64,000 nt of DNA, taken from Paenibacillus aceris (lineage in GTDB: Bacteria; Bacillota; Bacilli; Paenibacillales; NBRC-103111). The notes beneath the pieces were generated by a model. It saw nothing but the letters and a program-made list of their open reading frames with translations. It searched no databases and was not told where the DNA came from. The stretch lies in the NCBI RefSeq assembly GCF_017874035.1, contig NZ_JAGGKV010000002.1, positions 124,001-188,000 of the forward strand, read 5' to 3'. The number at the start of each line of letters is the position of its first letter. Positions within the stretch are counted from its first letter, which is position 1. A program made the position numbers and the translations under genes. Below are positions 34,146 through 42,868 of this stretch, in pieces.

Positions 34146-34178
34146 ACAATGTCTACGTTATTCGGTATGTATGTCGCA

Positions 34179-34571
34179 TTAGGGAAGCAATAAAACCTGT
34201 CCTTCTTTTAAGGAACTGGTTGTTAAATGATTCTTCGTCCTAATTTTGTCCACATAAGAACGCGTGTTCTCTCCATTCTTCTTGTGAGCAGCTGCAATGT
34301 CCCACAGCGTGTCTCCCGCTTGAATTACGACTTGTTCGTGGACAGCCTTAGAGGCCGTGTGAGCAGACACATTGGTACTCGCTGGAGACGATGAAGCCGC
34401 ATATGCTTGAACCATCGCACCGAAAAAAAACACGGTTCCTAATATTACAGCTATGATAAGAAATCGGAAAAACGCCTTCGTATAATGCGAATTGGATGTC
34501 ATCCCTTTGGATGCAGCCGTTGATCTATGAAGTGATCTTGAATTGTTAGTGTGTGAGTAAGTCATGTACAT
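34179..34571 (-). CDS. yneA: YneA-like SOS cell-division suppressor (LysM protein)
   Basis: A 130-residue protein with one membrane span (FFRFLIIAVILGTVFFFGAMV, about residues 35-55) and a C-terminal LysM domain (VVIQAGDTLWDIAAAH onward) facing outside. This is the layout of YneA, which delays septation during the SOS response. The frame is open to 34622, but the promoter -10 lies at 34605-34610, so an internal start is required; ATG 34571 follows GGGGG by nine bases. It is divergent from lexA, with LexA boxes over its promoter. Confidence 0.85.
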   Translation of the reverse strand: MYMTYSHTNNSRSLHRSTAASKGMTSNSHYTKAFFRFLIIAVILGTVFFFGAMVQAYAASSSPASTNVSAHTASKAVHEQVVIQAGDTLWDIAAAHKKNGENTRSYVDKIRTKNHLTTSSLKEGQVLLLP

Positions 34572-34584
34572 GAATATCATCCCC

Positions 34585-34598
34585 CAAACATTTGTTCT
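34585..34598. promoter_or_regulatory. LexA box 1 (yneA leader)
   Basis: CAAACATTTGTTCT fits CGAAC-N4-GTTCG with two mismatches, just downstream of the yneA -10. Confidence 0.6.
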
Positions 34599-34604
34599 GT
34601 TTTC

Positions 34605-34633
34605 AGAATAACACGAACACATGTTTGAGTCAA
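34605..34633 (-). promoter_or_regulatory. yneA sigma-A promoter
   Basis: Minus-strand TTGACT (34628-34633) and TATTCT (34605-34610), spacer 17 bases, with LexA box 2 filling the spacer. Confidence 0.85.
34614..34627. promoter_or_regulatory. LexA box 2 (in yneA promoter spacer)
   Basis: CGAACACATGTTTG matches the operator with a single mismatch and lies between the yneA -35 and -10. Confidence 0.9.
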
Positions 34634-34643
34634 CGGTTTTTCT

Positions 34644-34657
34644 CGAACTTATGTTTG
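34644..34657. promoter_or_regulatory. LexA box 3 (upstream edge of lexA promoter)
   Basis: CGAACTTATGTTTG, one mismatch from consensus, overlapping the start of the lexA -35. Confidence 0.85.
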
Positions 34658-34683
34658 TACGAACTCGGGTTCTATGTTATACT
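34655..34683 (+). promoter_or_regulatory. lexA sigma-A promoter
   Basis: TTGTAC (34655-34660) and TATACT (34678-34683), spacer 17 bases, with LexA box 4 in the spacer. Confidence 0.8.
34660..34673. promoter_or_regulatory. LexA box 4 (in lexA promoter spacer)
   Basis: CGAACTCGGGTTCT, one mismatch from consensus, giving autoregulation of lexA. Confidence 0.85.
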
Positions 34684-34718
34684 TTGGGTAATGATTCCCA
34701 GTATTGGAGTGATAACTA

Positions 34719-35336
34719 TTGAGTAAGATTTCGCAGCGTCAACAAGCTATTTTGGAATACATTAAGAACGAAGTGAAAGATAAGGGTTACCCGCCTTCCG
34801 TACGCGAAATCGGCGAGGCAGTTGGACTAGCCTCCAGTTCAACCGTTCACGGGCATTTGGAGCGTCTTGAGAAGAAAGGGTTAATTCGTCGAGACCCTAC
34901 AAAGCCTCGTGCTATCGAAATTTTAGGCTTGGACGGTGCTGAAACTCATTTCGCAGTCTCCGTTGCGCGCGTTCCGCTCGTAGGTAAAGTAACCGCTGGG
35001 GTACCGATTACGGCAACAGAGAACATTGAAGACTACTTCCCTCTTCCTGTCAGTATGGTCGGAGATAACAACGTGTTTATGCTCAGCGTTTTGGGTGACA
35101 GTATGATCGAAGCCGGTATTCATAACGGAGATTATGTCATCGTTAAACAGCAGCAAACGGCGAATAACGGAGACATTGTTGTCGCAATGACGGAAGATGA
35201 TGAAGCTACGGTAAAACGGTTCTATAAAGAGAAGGATCATATCCGTCTGCAACCGGAAAACTCCGCTTTAAAGCCGCTTTTGTTGAAAAACGTAACCATT
35301 CTTGGTCGTGTCATTGGTTTGTTCCGGGATATGTAA
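34719..35336 (+). CDS. lexA: LexA SOS repressor/autoprotease
   Basis: A 205-residue transcriptional repressor. The N-terminal winged helix ([40 protein letters not shown]) binds the CGAAC-N4-GTTCG boxes. The Ala-Gly cleavage site is in KVTAGVPIT, and the S24 protease dyad is the Ser of GDSMIEAGI with the Lys of ATVKRFY. RecA-stimulated self-cleavage relieves repression. The start is TTG at 34719 behind GGAGTGA. It is autoregulated through boxes 3 and 4 and diverges from yneA; its own predicted targets in this window also include mrfA. Confidence 0.96.
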   Translation: MSKISQRQQAILEYIKNEVKDKGYPPSVREIGEAVGLASSSTVHGHLERLEKKGLIRRDPTKPRAIEILGLDGAETHFAVSVARVPLVGKVTAGVPITATENIEDYFPLPVSMVGDNNVFMLSVLGDSMIEAGIHNGDYVIVKQQQTANNGDIVVAMTEDDEATVKRFYKEKDHIRLQPENSALKPLLLKNVTILGRVIGLFRDM

Positions 35337-35347
35337 TAGGTAAAACG

Positions 35348-35385
35348 AAAGAACCGAGAGGACGATCCGTCCTTCGGTTCTTTTT
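35348..35385. terminator. Terminator after lexA
   Basis: AAAGAACCGA/TCGGTTCTTT with inner AGGACG/CGTCCT, followed by TTTTT. It separates lexA from the convergent aminopeptidase gene. Confidence 0.9.
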
Positions 35386-35420
35386 AGTTTACCTATTAAG
35401 CTCAATTTTTTCAGCCGGCA

Positions 35421-36659
35421 CTAAAAAGCCAGCGCCCAATTTCCTTTACGGAAAATAGGCTCCAACGTACCATCCTGCAGCACACCGTCAATCTCTAGAT
35501 CAGCCGTCCCGATCATGAAATCCACATGAATTAAGCTCGTGTTTCCGCCTCGCGCTTTCAACTCTTCGTTGGACAACGAAGCGCCATCTTCAATATTTAT
35601 CGGGTAGCAGCTGCCTAAAGCAAGATGGCAGGAGGCATTCTCATCAATACCCGTATTATAAAAAATTCGATTCATATTGGAGATCGGCGAATCATAAGGT
35701 ACTAGCGCGACTTCACCTAAGTAACGTGCACCCTCATCCATTTCCAATAACCTTGCCAAATGCTCATATCCTACTTCAGCCTTATACTCCACCACTTTTC
35801 CATCCTCGAACCTGAATGAAAAATTATCAACTAACGCCCCATTCACATTCAGCGGCTTCGTACTGGCCACCGTGCCGTGAACGCCTGTCCGTTTCGGCAT
35901 CGTAAAGACTTCCTCCGTCGGCATATTCGCAACAAAACGAATCCCACTTGCGTTCGCCTTATCCCCGCCGAGCCAAATATGGCCCTCAGGCAGCTCCACA
36001 AGCAAATCGGTGCCCTCCGCCCGATATTGAAGTGCTGCATATTGTTTCTCGTTCAACACTTTGCGTACGCGTTTCAACTGCTCGATATGTACTCTCCATG
36101 CGCTCACCGGGTCATTTTCGTACACGCGATTGAACCGGAAAATGACATCCCACATTGCATCTACCCGCTCATCTTCAGGAAGATCCGCGTACACCTTAGA
36201 AGCCCAAGCAACGGTCGGAGCCTTGATTAAGCACCAGCTGAATGTGCTCGTTCTAACATATTTCTGATACTTTGAACGTGCAGTTGCCATAGCTTTGGAA
36301 GCTCTCGATATGATACTTGCATCAATTCCAGCGTAAAGGTCCGGATCTGGGACTTTAATGTTCAGCAGCGCTCCACCATTCTCAACAAAACGTTCCAGCA
36401 TATCCGTATGCCATTTTGGATAATAGTCTAGCGCGTCTTCATGAGCCGATTCCAATCGACTCCGTGTAATGACGTCATCCTGCCAATTGACTTGCACAAA
36501 GTTAGCCCCTGCCTCATAAGCTTTCTTTACAATGAGCCGGGTCAATTCCAGGCATTCCATCGGTGACTCGATCATAAGGTCTTGACCTTTGGTCAAATTT
36601 ACCCCGATTTTCACTACCAATTCGGCATACTTTTCCAAGTTCGTTATAAAGTTATCCAT
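35421..36659 (-). CDS. M29 family aminopeptidase (AmpS-like)
   Basis: A 412-residue metallo-aminopeptidase of the thermophilic aminopeptidase family. Landmarks: NMPTEEVFTMPKR (metal Glu), GEVALVPYDSPIS (Glu), and NTGIDENASCHLALG with a later HVDFMIG (His/Asp), as in AmpS/AmpT. It removes N-terminal residues from peptides in the cytoplasm using two metal ions. Length matches the family (about 410). The ATG at 36659 begins MDNFITNLEKYAELVVKIG, the usual start. It is transcribed alone, between the lexA and glnA terminators. Confidence 0.93.
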   Translation of the reverse strand: MDNFITNLEKYAELVVKIGVNLTKGQDLMIESPMECLELTRLIVKKAYEAGANFVQVNWQDDVITRSRLESAHEDALDYYPKWHTDMLERFVENGGALLNIKVPDPDLYAGIDASIISRASKAMATARSKYQKYVRTSTFSWCLIKAPTVAWASKVYADLPEDERVDAMWDVIFRFNRVYENDPVSAWRVHIEQLKRVRKVLNEKQYAALQYRAEGTDLLVELPEGHIWLGGDKANASGIRFVANMPTEEVFTMPKRTGVHGTVASTKPLNVNGALVDNFSFRFEDGKVVEYKAEVGYEHLARLLEMDEGARYLGEVALVPYDSPISNMNRIFYNTGIDENASCHLALGSCYPINIEDGASLSNEELKARGGNTSLIHVDFMIGTADLEIDGVLQDGTLEPIFRKGNWALAF

Positions 36660-36683
36660 GTCGCTTGTCTTCTCCTTCGCATG

Positions 36684-36729
36684 AAAAAGCCCATCAGTTC
36701 AGGAAACACCTGAATAACTGACGGGCTTT
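36684..36729 (-). terminator. glnA terminator
   Basis: Fourteen-position stem AAAGCCC-x-TCAGTT/AACTGA-x-GGGCTTT with TTTTT on the minus strand, 32 bases after the glnA stop. Confidence 0.9.
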
Positions 36730-36761
36730 CGTATCTAGTTGTTTAAACGCTTCTGATCATC

Positions 36762-38108
36762 CTAGTACAGGGACAGATATTGATCTCTTTCCCATTGGTG
36801 AACTTGCGTGCGGTACATATCCCACTCGATTTCTTTAAGCTCATAGAAGTGAGCTAAAGCGTGTTCCCCAAGTGTATCACAGATCACATCGTCACGCAGC
36901 AATTCGTCCAAGGCATTTTTCAAATTCAGAGGCAAGCTTGGTATGCCTTGGCTTTCTCTTTCCTCATCCGTCATAACATAGATGTTGCGATCGGTTGGAG
37001 GTGGAAGCTGCATTTTGTTTTTAATGCCATCCAGACCTGCGGCAAGCATGACAGCAAGTGCCAGGTACGGGTTCGCAGCCGGATCAGGGTTACGGACTTC
37101 CACACGCGTGCTCAAACCGCGGGAAGCCGGGATACGAATCATCGGGCTGCGGTTGCTCGCGGACCATGCTACGTAACAAGGCGCTTCATAACCTGGAACA
37201 AGACGTTTATATGAGTTAACAGTAGGGTTCGTAATTGCCGCGAAGGATCTAGCATGGCGTAATACACCTGCCATATAATGTCTTGCAACATTACTTAAAC
37301 CTAACTTATCAGACTCTTCGTAGAACGCGTTTACATCACCTTTGAATAAAGATTGGTGACAGTGCATACCGGAACCGTTCATACCAAACAATGGTTTAGG
37401 CATAAAGGAAGCATGCAAGCCATGCTGTCTCGCAACGGTTTTGACAACGAGTTTGAACGTTTGGATTTGATCAGCCGCTTTAATCGCATCTGCGTATTTA
37501 AAGTCGATTTCATGCTGACCCGGCGCCACTTCATGGTGGGAAGCTTCGATTTCAAAGCCCATTTCCTCAAGTGTTAGCACGATATCGCGACGGCAGTTTT
37601 CACCAAGGTCCATAGGTGCCAAATCAAAGTATCCGCCTTGGTCGTTAAGCTCCGTTGTCGGATTGCCTTTTTCATCGGTTTTGAACAGGAAAAACTCAGG
37701 TTCAGGACCTACGTTCATCGCCGTATAGCCCATTTCTTCCGCTTGCTTCAAAGCATTTTTCAAGATAGCACGCGGATCTCCGGGGAATGGTCGGCCATCT
37801 GGCAAATAGATATCGCAGATCAAGCGGGCTACTTTGCTTTCCGTTACCCATGGGAAGATGACCCATGTATCCAAATCAGGATACAGGTACATGTCTGACT
37901 CTTCGATACGGACATACCCTTCAATGGAAGAACCGTCAAACATCATTTTGTTGTCCAACGCTTTTTCAAGCTGGCTGAAAGGAATCTCCACGTTCTTGAT
38001 GCTTCCCATCAAGTCAGTAAATTGCAAGCGAATGAACCGAACATTTTCTTCTTTTGCAATGCGTAAAATGTCATCTTTGGTATAGTTGTTGTTGTAAGTC
38101 AAGTCCAT
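36762..38108 (-). CDS. glnA: Glutamine synthetase, type I
   Basis: A 448-residue GSI-alpha enzyme that makes glutamine from glutamate, ammonia and ATP. Visible blocks: [43 protein letters not shown], the glutamate-gate loop [17 protein letters not shown], and the arginine block SPMIRIP followed by [14 protein letters not shown]. No adenylylation site of the GSI-beta type is evident. In Bacillus, feedback-inhibited GlnA activates GlnR as co-repressor. glnR precedes it by 32 bases and shares the GlnR-controlled promoter; both end at the terminator 36684-36729. Confidence 0.97.
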   Translation of the reverse strand: MDLTYNNNYTKDDILRIAKEENVRFIRLQFTDLMGSIKNVEIPFSQLEKALDNKMMFDGSSIEGYVRIEESDMYLYPDLDTWVIFPWVTESKVARLICDIYLPDGRPFPGDPRAILKNALKQAEEMGYTAMNVGPEPEFFLFKTDEKGNPTTELNDQGGYFDLAPMDLGENCRRDIVLTLEEMGFEIEASHHEVAPGQHEIDFKYADAIKAADQIQTFKLVVKTVARQHGLHASFMPKPLFGMNGSGMHCHQSLFKGDVNAFYEESDKLGLSNVARHYMAGVLRHARSFAAITNPTVNSYKRLVPGYEAPCYVAWSASNRSPMIRIPASRGLSTRVEVRNPDPAANPYLALAVMLAAGLDGIKNKMQLPPPTDRNIYVMTDEERESQGIPSLPLNLKNALDELLRDDVICDTLGEHALAHFYELKEIEWDMYRTQVHQWERDQYLSLY

Positions 38109-38140
38109 TCTCCTCTCATTTTACAAGCGCTTACGAAACG

Positions 38141-38551
38141 TTATTTATAGAACCGGGAAAGCTGTCCTTGAATAAGGGAAACCTGATCGGGACGCTTGCC
38201 TCCGCCTATCAACTGCTGCTTAAGCATTTTGTGCAGTTGGGAGTCGGTTAATTCTTTACGCTTAACTTCCGTATGCTCGTTCAAAATTGTAGCATCTTCC
38301 GAATCTTTATCGACTGGGATGAGCACCTGCTTAATCCCTGCGATGTTCACACCTTTTTCAATTAAATCTTTAATTTCAAGTAGTCGTTCAACATCATTAA
38401 AGGAGTAGAGTCGTTGATTACCGCCTGTTCTGGCTGGAATAATAAGCTCATGCTGCTCGTAATATCGAATTTGTCTCGCGGTTAAATCCGTCAGCTTCAT
38501 GACGATCCCGATTGGGAATAACGCCATATTTCTACGTATTTCATCACTCAT
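38141..38551 (-). CDS. glnR: GlnR nitrogen repressor (MerR family)
   Basis: A 136-residue MerR-type regulator: winged helix with LTARQIRYYEQHELIIPAR and QRLYSFNDVERL, then a helical C-terminal tail that in homologues senses feedback-inhibited glutamine synthetase. The frame is open to 38605, but ATG 38551 (MSDEIRRNMALFPIG, AGGAG upstream) fits the family start. It represses its own glnRA operon under nitrogen excess by binding TGTNA-N7-TNACA sites, one of which lies just upstream of its promoter. Confidence 0.93.
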   Translation of the reverse strand: MSDEIRRNMALFPIGIVMKLTDLTARQIRYYEQHELIIPARTGGNQRLYSFNDVERLLEIKDLIEKGVNIAGIKQVLIPVDKDSEDATILNEHTEVKRKELTDSQLHKMLKQQLIGGGKRPDQVSLIQGQLSRFYK

Positions 38552-38587
38552 GCTAATCACTCCTGCAAAGTTAAGTACCTCTCCCTT

Positions 38588-38616
38588 ATTGTACCTTTGT
38601 AACAAATACGTGTCAA
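38588..38616 (-). promoter_or_regulatory. glnRA sigma-A promoter
   Basis: Minus-strand perfect TTGACA (38611-38616) and TACAAT (38588-38593), spacer 17 bases, 37 bases before glnR. Confidence 0.88.
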
Positions 38617-38620
38617 GGTG

Positions 38621-38637
38621 TGTTAGGTTTGTTCACA
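38621..38637. promoter_or_regulatory. GlnR operator
   Basis: TGTTAGGTTTGTTCACA exactly fits TGTNA-N7-TNACA and lies four bases upstream of the glnRA -35. No second box was found closer to the start. Confidence 0.85.
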
Positions 38638-38646
38638 GTCTTTTTT

Positions 38647-39897
38647 TCAAAGTAATCCCTTGTCTACCATATGTTGGATTGCCGTGAGCACCCCTAACTT
38701 ACAGTGTGAGTAGGTGAGTCCGCCCTGCATGTATGCGATGTACGGCTCACGGATCGGAGCATCGGCTGACAGCTCCAGGCTGCCGCCTTGAATGAATGTG
38801 CCTGCCGCCATAATGACAGGATGCTCATAGCCCGGCATATCCCACGGTTCCGGCACAACGTGGGAATCCACGGCAGCAGCCTTCTGGATACCCTGCACGA
38901 ACGTGATCAAATGCTCCGCCGACGTGAAGCGGATCGCTTGGATCAGATCCGTCCGCTCAGCGTCCCAACGCGGGTGGCTCTCAAAGCCCAGCTGTTCGAA
39001 CACGGCTGCCGCAAACACAGAGCCCTTGACCGCTTGCCCAACCAGATGCGGGGCAAGGAACAGCCCTTGAAACATGGCGCGCGTCGCACCGAGCATAGCG
39101 CCAACCTCGCCCCCAATGCCGGGGGCGGTCAACCGGTAGGCGGCGAGCTCAACGAGCTCCTGCCGACCAGCGATATAACCGCCGGACGGGGCAATGCCGC
39201 CGCCCGGGTTTTTGATCAGCGAGCCGGCCATCAAATCGACGCCAACCTGCGTCGGCTCTTGCAGCTCGGTGAACTCCCCGTAGCAATTATCGACGAAAAC
39301 GATAAGGTTTGGGTTCACTTCCTTGACGAACCGGACCATCTCGCCGATTTGCTCGACGGTAAACGACGGCCTCCATGAATAGCCGCGTGAGCGCTGAATG
39401 CCGATCACCTTCGTGTTCGGCTGAATGGCTGCAGCGATCGCAGACCAATCGGGCGCGCCTTCTTCCGTCAAGGCAACCTCGCTGTAGCCAATGCCGAAGT
39501 CCTGCAGCGAGCCTGTGCCGTCACCCGGTTTCCCAATCACCTTATGCAAGGTGTCATAGGGCTTCCCTGTGATGTAAAGAAGATGTTCACCAGGCCGCAG
39601 AACGCCAAACAACGCAATTCCAATCGTATGCGTCCCCGAAACGAAATGAGGACGTACAAGCGCAGCCTCCGCTCCCATTGCATCTGCATACACAAGATCG
39701 AGCACCTCTCTGCCGCGATCATTATAGCCATAGCCTGTCGAGGAGGCGAAATGATAATCACTAACTTTATGTTTTTGAAAAGCGCTAATCACTTTCCATT
39801 GATTGAGATCAATTGTTTTTTCAATTTGTCGAAAAGCGCTTTCGGCTTGACGCTCCGCGCTTTCCATTAATGTCATGACTTTATCCCCGAATTGCAT
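38647..39897 (-). CDS. ynbB: PLP-dependent aluminium-resistance/methionine gamma-lyase-like protein (YnbB)
   Basis: A 416-residue fold-type I PLP enzyme. FASSTGYGYNDRGRE at the start, HFVSGTHTIGIALFG in the middle, the Asp of VFVDNCYGEF and the Schiff-base Lys in GSLIKNPGGGIAP identify the YnbB group, annotated as aluminium resistance or methionine gamma-lyase-like with no proven substrate. It lies between hflX (two bases upstream) and glnR, the same order as in B. subtilis. Internal base composition is noticeably GC-rich around 38.8-39.3 kb. Confidence 0.9.
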   Translation of the reverse strand: MQFGDKVMTLMESAERQAESAFRQIEKTIDLNQWKVISAFQKHKVSDYHFASSTGYGYNDRGREVLDLVYADAMGAEAALVRPHFVSGTHTIGIALFGVLRPGEHLLYITGKPYDTLHKVIGKPGDGTGSLQDFGIGYSEVALTEEGAPDWSAIAAAIQPNTKVIGIQRSRGYSWRPSFTVEQIGEMVRFVKEVNPNLIVFVDNCYGEFTELQEPTQVGVDLMAGSLIKNPGGGIAPSGGYIAGRQELVELAAYRLTAPGIGGEVGAMLGATRAMFQGLFLAPHLVGQAVKGSVFAAAVFEQLGFESHPRWDAERTDLIQAIRFTSAEHLITFVQGIQKAAAVDSHVVPEPWDMPGYEHPVIMAAGTFIQGGSLELSADAPIREPYIAYMQGGLTYSHCKLGVLTAIQHMVDKGLL

Positions 39898-39899
39898 AA

Positions 39900-41225
39900 T
39901 TAATAAATCTCTCCCTCGCCGTCTTGAACCTCTTGCTGTGCCTGTTGGTCATAAGCGACCAATTGATAAGCCACTTTCACATAATCATCCTTGTTTACTC
40001 GGACTTTGAACAGCATATCCTCGCCGTCTACATCCGTCGCAAGCACATCCCCGATTCGGTACATCAATGAGATGATGTCTCCTTTGTCAGCTGGAATACG
40101 GAACTCTTTGCTTTCGCCCATGAGCTTCTCTTGAATGGCGATTCGCAACCGTTCCAAATCGTCTTGATCAAAAGCACTGATCTTCAGAAATTCTCCTTCC
40201 GTTGTCAGCATGTCTCGCTCTTCCAGCGAACAAGCATCGATTTTGTTGAAAATCGTAAGCTGATCCTTCTGGTGGGCTCCCAGCTCTTCCAATACTTCTC
40301 CAACGACACGCATTTGCTCGTTTCGCATATCCGTAGAGCTGTCCACAACATGCAGTATGAGATCTGCCTCATTAGCCTCTTCCAACGTAGCACGGAATGA
40401 AGCAACAAGATCATGGGGCAAATTTTGAATGAAACCAACGGTATCAGTGAGCACGATCTCCTTGCCGCTTGGCAATTCCATCGTCCGAGATGTCGGATCT
40501 AACGTTGCGAATAGTTGATTCTCAATATAGACGTCCGCTTGCGTCAATTGTTTCAATAATGTTGATTTCCCGGCATTCGTATAGCCAACCAAGGCAACCT
40601 GGAACACGCCGGTCTTTTTCCTGCGCTCGCGATGCAGAGTACGATGACGAACAACCTCTTCCAGCTGCGCTTTCAATTCGTCTATGCGCCCGCGGATATG
40701 CCGGCGGTCCGTCTCCAGCTTCGATTCCCCCGGGCCTCTGGTTCCGATACCGCCACCAAGCCTCGAAAGATTTTTCCCTTGCCCGGAAAGTCTTGGGAGC
40801 AAATAGCTGAGCTGCGCCAATTCAACTTGGATAATACCTTCACGCGTTTTGGCGCGCTGTGCGAAAATATCCAGAATTAACTGGGTGCGGTCAATGATCT
40901 TAACGTCGAGCGCAGCCTCTAAATTACGGACTTGAGCCCCCGACAGCTCTTGATCGAAAATCGCCGTATTTCCGCCAAGCTCTTCCAGCAATGCTTTTAA
41001 CTCATCGACTTTGCCCTTGCCGATAAACCATTTGCTATCCTTCGTCTCTTTGTTCTGCGTCATGGTTTCCAATACCTGCACACCTGCAGTTTCAGCCAGC
41101 TTCACTAATTCCTGCAGCGAATATTCCGCTATCGCTTCGTTGCGTTTCTGCTTCTGTGTGACCAGGCTGACGAGCACAGCGCGATCATCGATCTCTTTTT
41201 CAACCATATGTGAAGTTGTTTTCAT
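39900..41225 (-). CDS. hflX: HflX family ribosome-associated GTPase
   Basis: A 441-residue GTPase. The N-terminal HflX domain has FIGKGKVDELKALLEE and FDQELSGAQVRNLE, followed by the glycine-rich linker GGGIGTRGPGESKLETDRR, then the G domain: GYTNAGKSTLLKQL (G1), LDTDPTSR region (G2), DTVGFIQNLP (G3) and FNKIDAC (G4). HflX binds the 50S subunit and rescues stalled or heat-damaged ribosomes in known cases. AAAGGAG precedes the ATG by ten bases. It follows spoVK after a terminator, so it is probably a separate unit with ynbB. Confidence 0.95.
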   Translation of the reverse strand: MKTTSHMVEKEIDDRAVLVSLVTQKQKRNEAIAEYSLQELVKLAETAGVQVLETMTQNKETKDSKWFIGKGKVDELKALLEELGGNTAIFDQELSGAQVRNLEAALDVKIIDRTQLILDIFAQRAKTREGIIQVELAQLSYLLPRLSGQGKNLSRLGGGIGTRGPGESKLETDRRHIRGRIDELKAQLEEVVRHRTLHRERRKKTGVFQVALVGYTNAGKSTLLKQLTQADVYIENQLFATLDPTSRTMELPSGKEIVLTDTVGFIQNLPHDLVASFRATLEEANEADLILHVVDSSTDMRNEQMRVVGEVLEELGAHQKDQLTIFNKIDACSLEERDMLTTEGEFLKISAFDQDDLERLRIAIQEKLMGESKEFRIPADKGDIISLMYRIGDVLATDVDGEDMLFKVRVNKDDYVKVAYQLVAYDQQAQQEVQDGEGEIY

Positions 41226-41360
41226 AAATTATAGTCTCCTTTGACTCGCCGTCTCACGTTTGAAATCCTTTCAAATCAACGGATTCCTTCATCATTGTGT
41301 AGGAAATGCTTGGGAAAGTCAATTTGCCGCGAAGGAAAATTCAATTATAACAGAGATCGC

Positions 41361-41391
41361 AAAAAAACCGAAAGGCCTGTAGCCTTCCGGT
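41361..41391 (-). terminator. Terminator after spoVK
   Basis: Minus-strand ten-position stem ACCGGAAGGC/GCCTTTCGGT with loop TACAG and a TTTTTTT tail. Confidence 0.9.
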
Positions 41392-41422
41392 AGCTTTCCA
41401 CAAATATGAAGCTAATAAACTT

Positions 41423-42391
41423 TCATTTCAATTTCATATCTTCAGGCCTTATCGACATTAACTCCGATTTGGAAGGAGCATTCACATATTGGCTTAGCAA
41501 TCTCACCGCTTGATGCCTCATCGCTTTTTCCAAAATATTGCGAACATATCTCGCATTGCTAAAGGCCCGCCAAGTGGCAGCCTTCTCCTCTGTCAGATGC
41601 TGCTTTAGTTTTGTTATCGTTTGCGGCAGGAGTACATATTCACGTTCTTTCGCCATAAGTTCCGTAATCTGGATCAGTTGATCGATCGGATAATCTTCAA
41701 AATCAATTTGAATCGGAAACCGCGATGGAAGCCCGGGATTTGTTGCAAGGAATTGCTCCATCTCGTCGCTGTAACCGGCAAGAATCAGGATGAAGTCATT
41801 CTTCTTATCTTCCATCCCTTTAACAAGCGCATCGATCGACTCCTTGCCGAAGTCCTTATCCCCTCCACGCGCTAAGCTGTAGGCTTCATCGATAAACAGA
41901 ATGCCGCCCATCGCTTTCTTCATTAAGTCCCTAGTCTTTAAAGCCGTATGTCCAATGTATTCACCTACGAGGTCCGCGCGTTCCACTTCGATAAAATGCC
42001 CCTTGCTCAGCACACCCATCGCGTGAAACATGCGCCCCATCAGCCGGGCTACCGTCGTTTTCCCAGTACCGGGGCTCCCTTTGAAAATCATATGGTACAC
42101 ATGCGCATTGCTGATTAAACCGGCTTCAGCGCGGAATTGCGAAATTTGAAGAAGCGCGTAAATTTCATGGACTAATTCTTTGACATTATCAAGGCCTATC
42201 AATTGATTTAACTCTTTGAAAATATCCGATAGGGGACCCTCAAGCGGTGTCCTTTTCCCGGTTTGCTGCGCTTCTGCATCGGCCTGCGGCGAAGCATGAA
42301 TCTGGTCGCCGGCGCCGTCACCTGCGCGCCGATGCTCTGGCTGCCGCAAGACGATATTGATCTGTCTGGATGGCAAGCTCCGACCACTCAT
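41423..42391 (-). CDS. spoVK: SpoVK AAA ATPase (stage V sporulation, CbbX-like)
   Basis: A 322-residue AAA+ protein. Walker A is GSPGTGKTT, Walker B GILFIDEAYSL, and sensor/arginine-finger blocks FILILAGYSDEM and NPGLPSRF follow, as in SpoVK and CbbX. SpoVK is needed for spore maturation in B. subtilis, and the gene stands upstream of hflX there too. The frame is open to 42460, but ATG 42391 has GAGGTGATCC upstream and suits the family. About 65 residues before the AAA domain are Pro/Ala/Gln-rich and poorly conserved. No sigma-E or sigma-K promoter was identified with confidence. Confidence 0.92.
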   Translation of the reverse strand: MSGRSLPSRQINIVLRQPEHRRAGDGAGDQIHASPQADAEAQQTGKRTPLEGPLSDIFKELNQLIGLDNVKELVHEIYALLQISQFRAEAGLISNAHVYHMIFKGSPGTGKTTVARLMGRMFHAMGVLSKGHFIEVERADLVGEYIGHTALKTRDLMKKAMGGILFIDEAYSLARGGDKDFGKESIDALVKGMEDKKNDFILILAGYSDEMEQFLATNPGLPSRFPIQIDFEDYPIDQLIQITELMAKEREYVLLPQTITKLKQHLTEEKAATWRAFSNARYVRNILEKAMRHQAVRLLSQYVNAPSKSELMSIRPEDMKLK

Positions 42392-42492
42392 GAGGATCAC
42401 CTCGTTTACAAGTTGGTTTCGATGGATGGTATCTATCCATCCTACGCTCGTTCCTTGCATTTTAGACCGATCACAGCAGCTCGTGCTGACAG

Positions 42493-42522
42493 AAAAAAAG
42501 CCTCCGGAACGAGCCGGAAGCT
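42493..42522 (-). terminator. Terminator after ABM gene
   Basis: Stem AGCTTCCGG/CCGGAGGCT with a six-base loop and TTTTTTT tail on the minus strand, seven bases after the stop. Confidence 0.9.
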
Positions 42523-42529
42523 TCTCTGT

Positions 42530-42841
42530 TTATTTTGCACTTTCACCATAGGCTTGCGTAATACTGTAATGCTCTACCACCGGAAAAGGATCGTAGAAGT
42601 GGTGCAGCAGTTTGCGCCATTCCTGATACTCTGCCGAGCCTCGGAATCCTATCGTGTGGTCCTCTAGTGTCTCCCAATGCACAAGGAGCAAATATTTGTT
42701 GCCATCTTCTATACACGTTTGCAGCTCGTGCGAAATGTACCCTTTCATTGATGAAATAATGGTTGAGGCTTGACGAAAAGCAGCTTCGAACTCTGCATTT
42801 TTGCCTGCGATAACAGGGAGAATGGCAACTTCTAAGATCAT
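42530..42841 (-). CDS. Antibiotic biosynthesis monooxygenase (ABM) domain protein
   Basis: A 103-residue dimeric ferredoxin-like fold protein of the ABM family. ILEVAILPVIAGKNAEFEAAF at the start and YLLLVHWETLEDHTIGF in the second half are typical; the last residues contain FYDPFPVVEHY. Such proteins include heme-degrading and quinol monooxygenases, but many have no known substrate. GGAGG eight bases before ATG 42841 decides that start. It is in a loose minus-strand run with the phosphatase and lipoate ligase genes. Confidence 0.85.
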   Translation of the reverse strand: MILEVAILPVIAGKNAEFEAAFRQASTIISSMKGYISHELQTCIEDGNKYLLLVHWETLEDHTIGFRGSAEYQEWRKLLHHFYDPFPVVEHYSITQAYGESAK

Positions 42842-42868
42842 GGGTAATTCCTCCATATGATTCGTATG

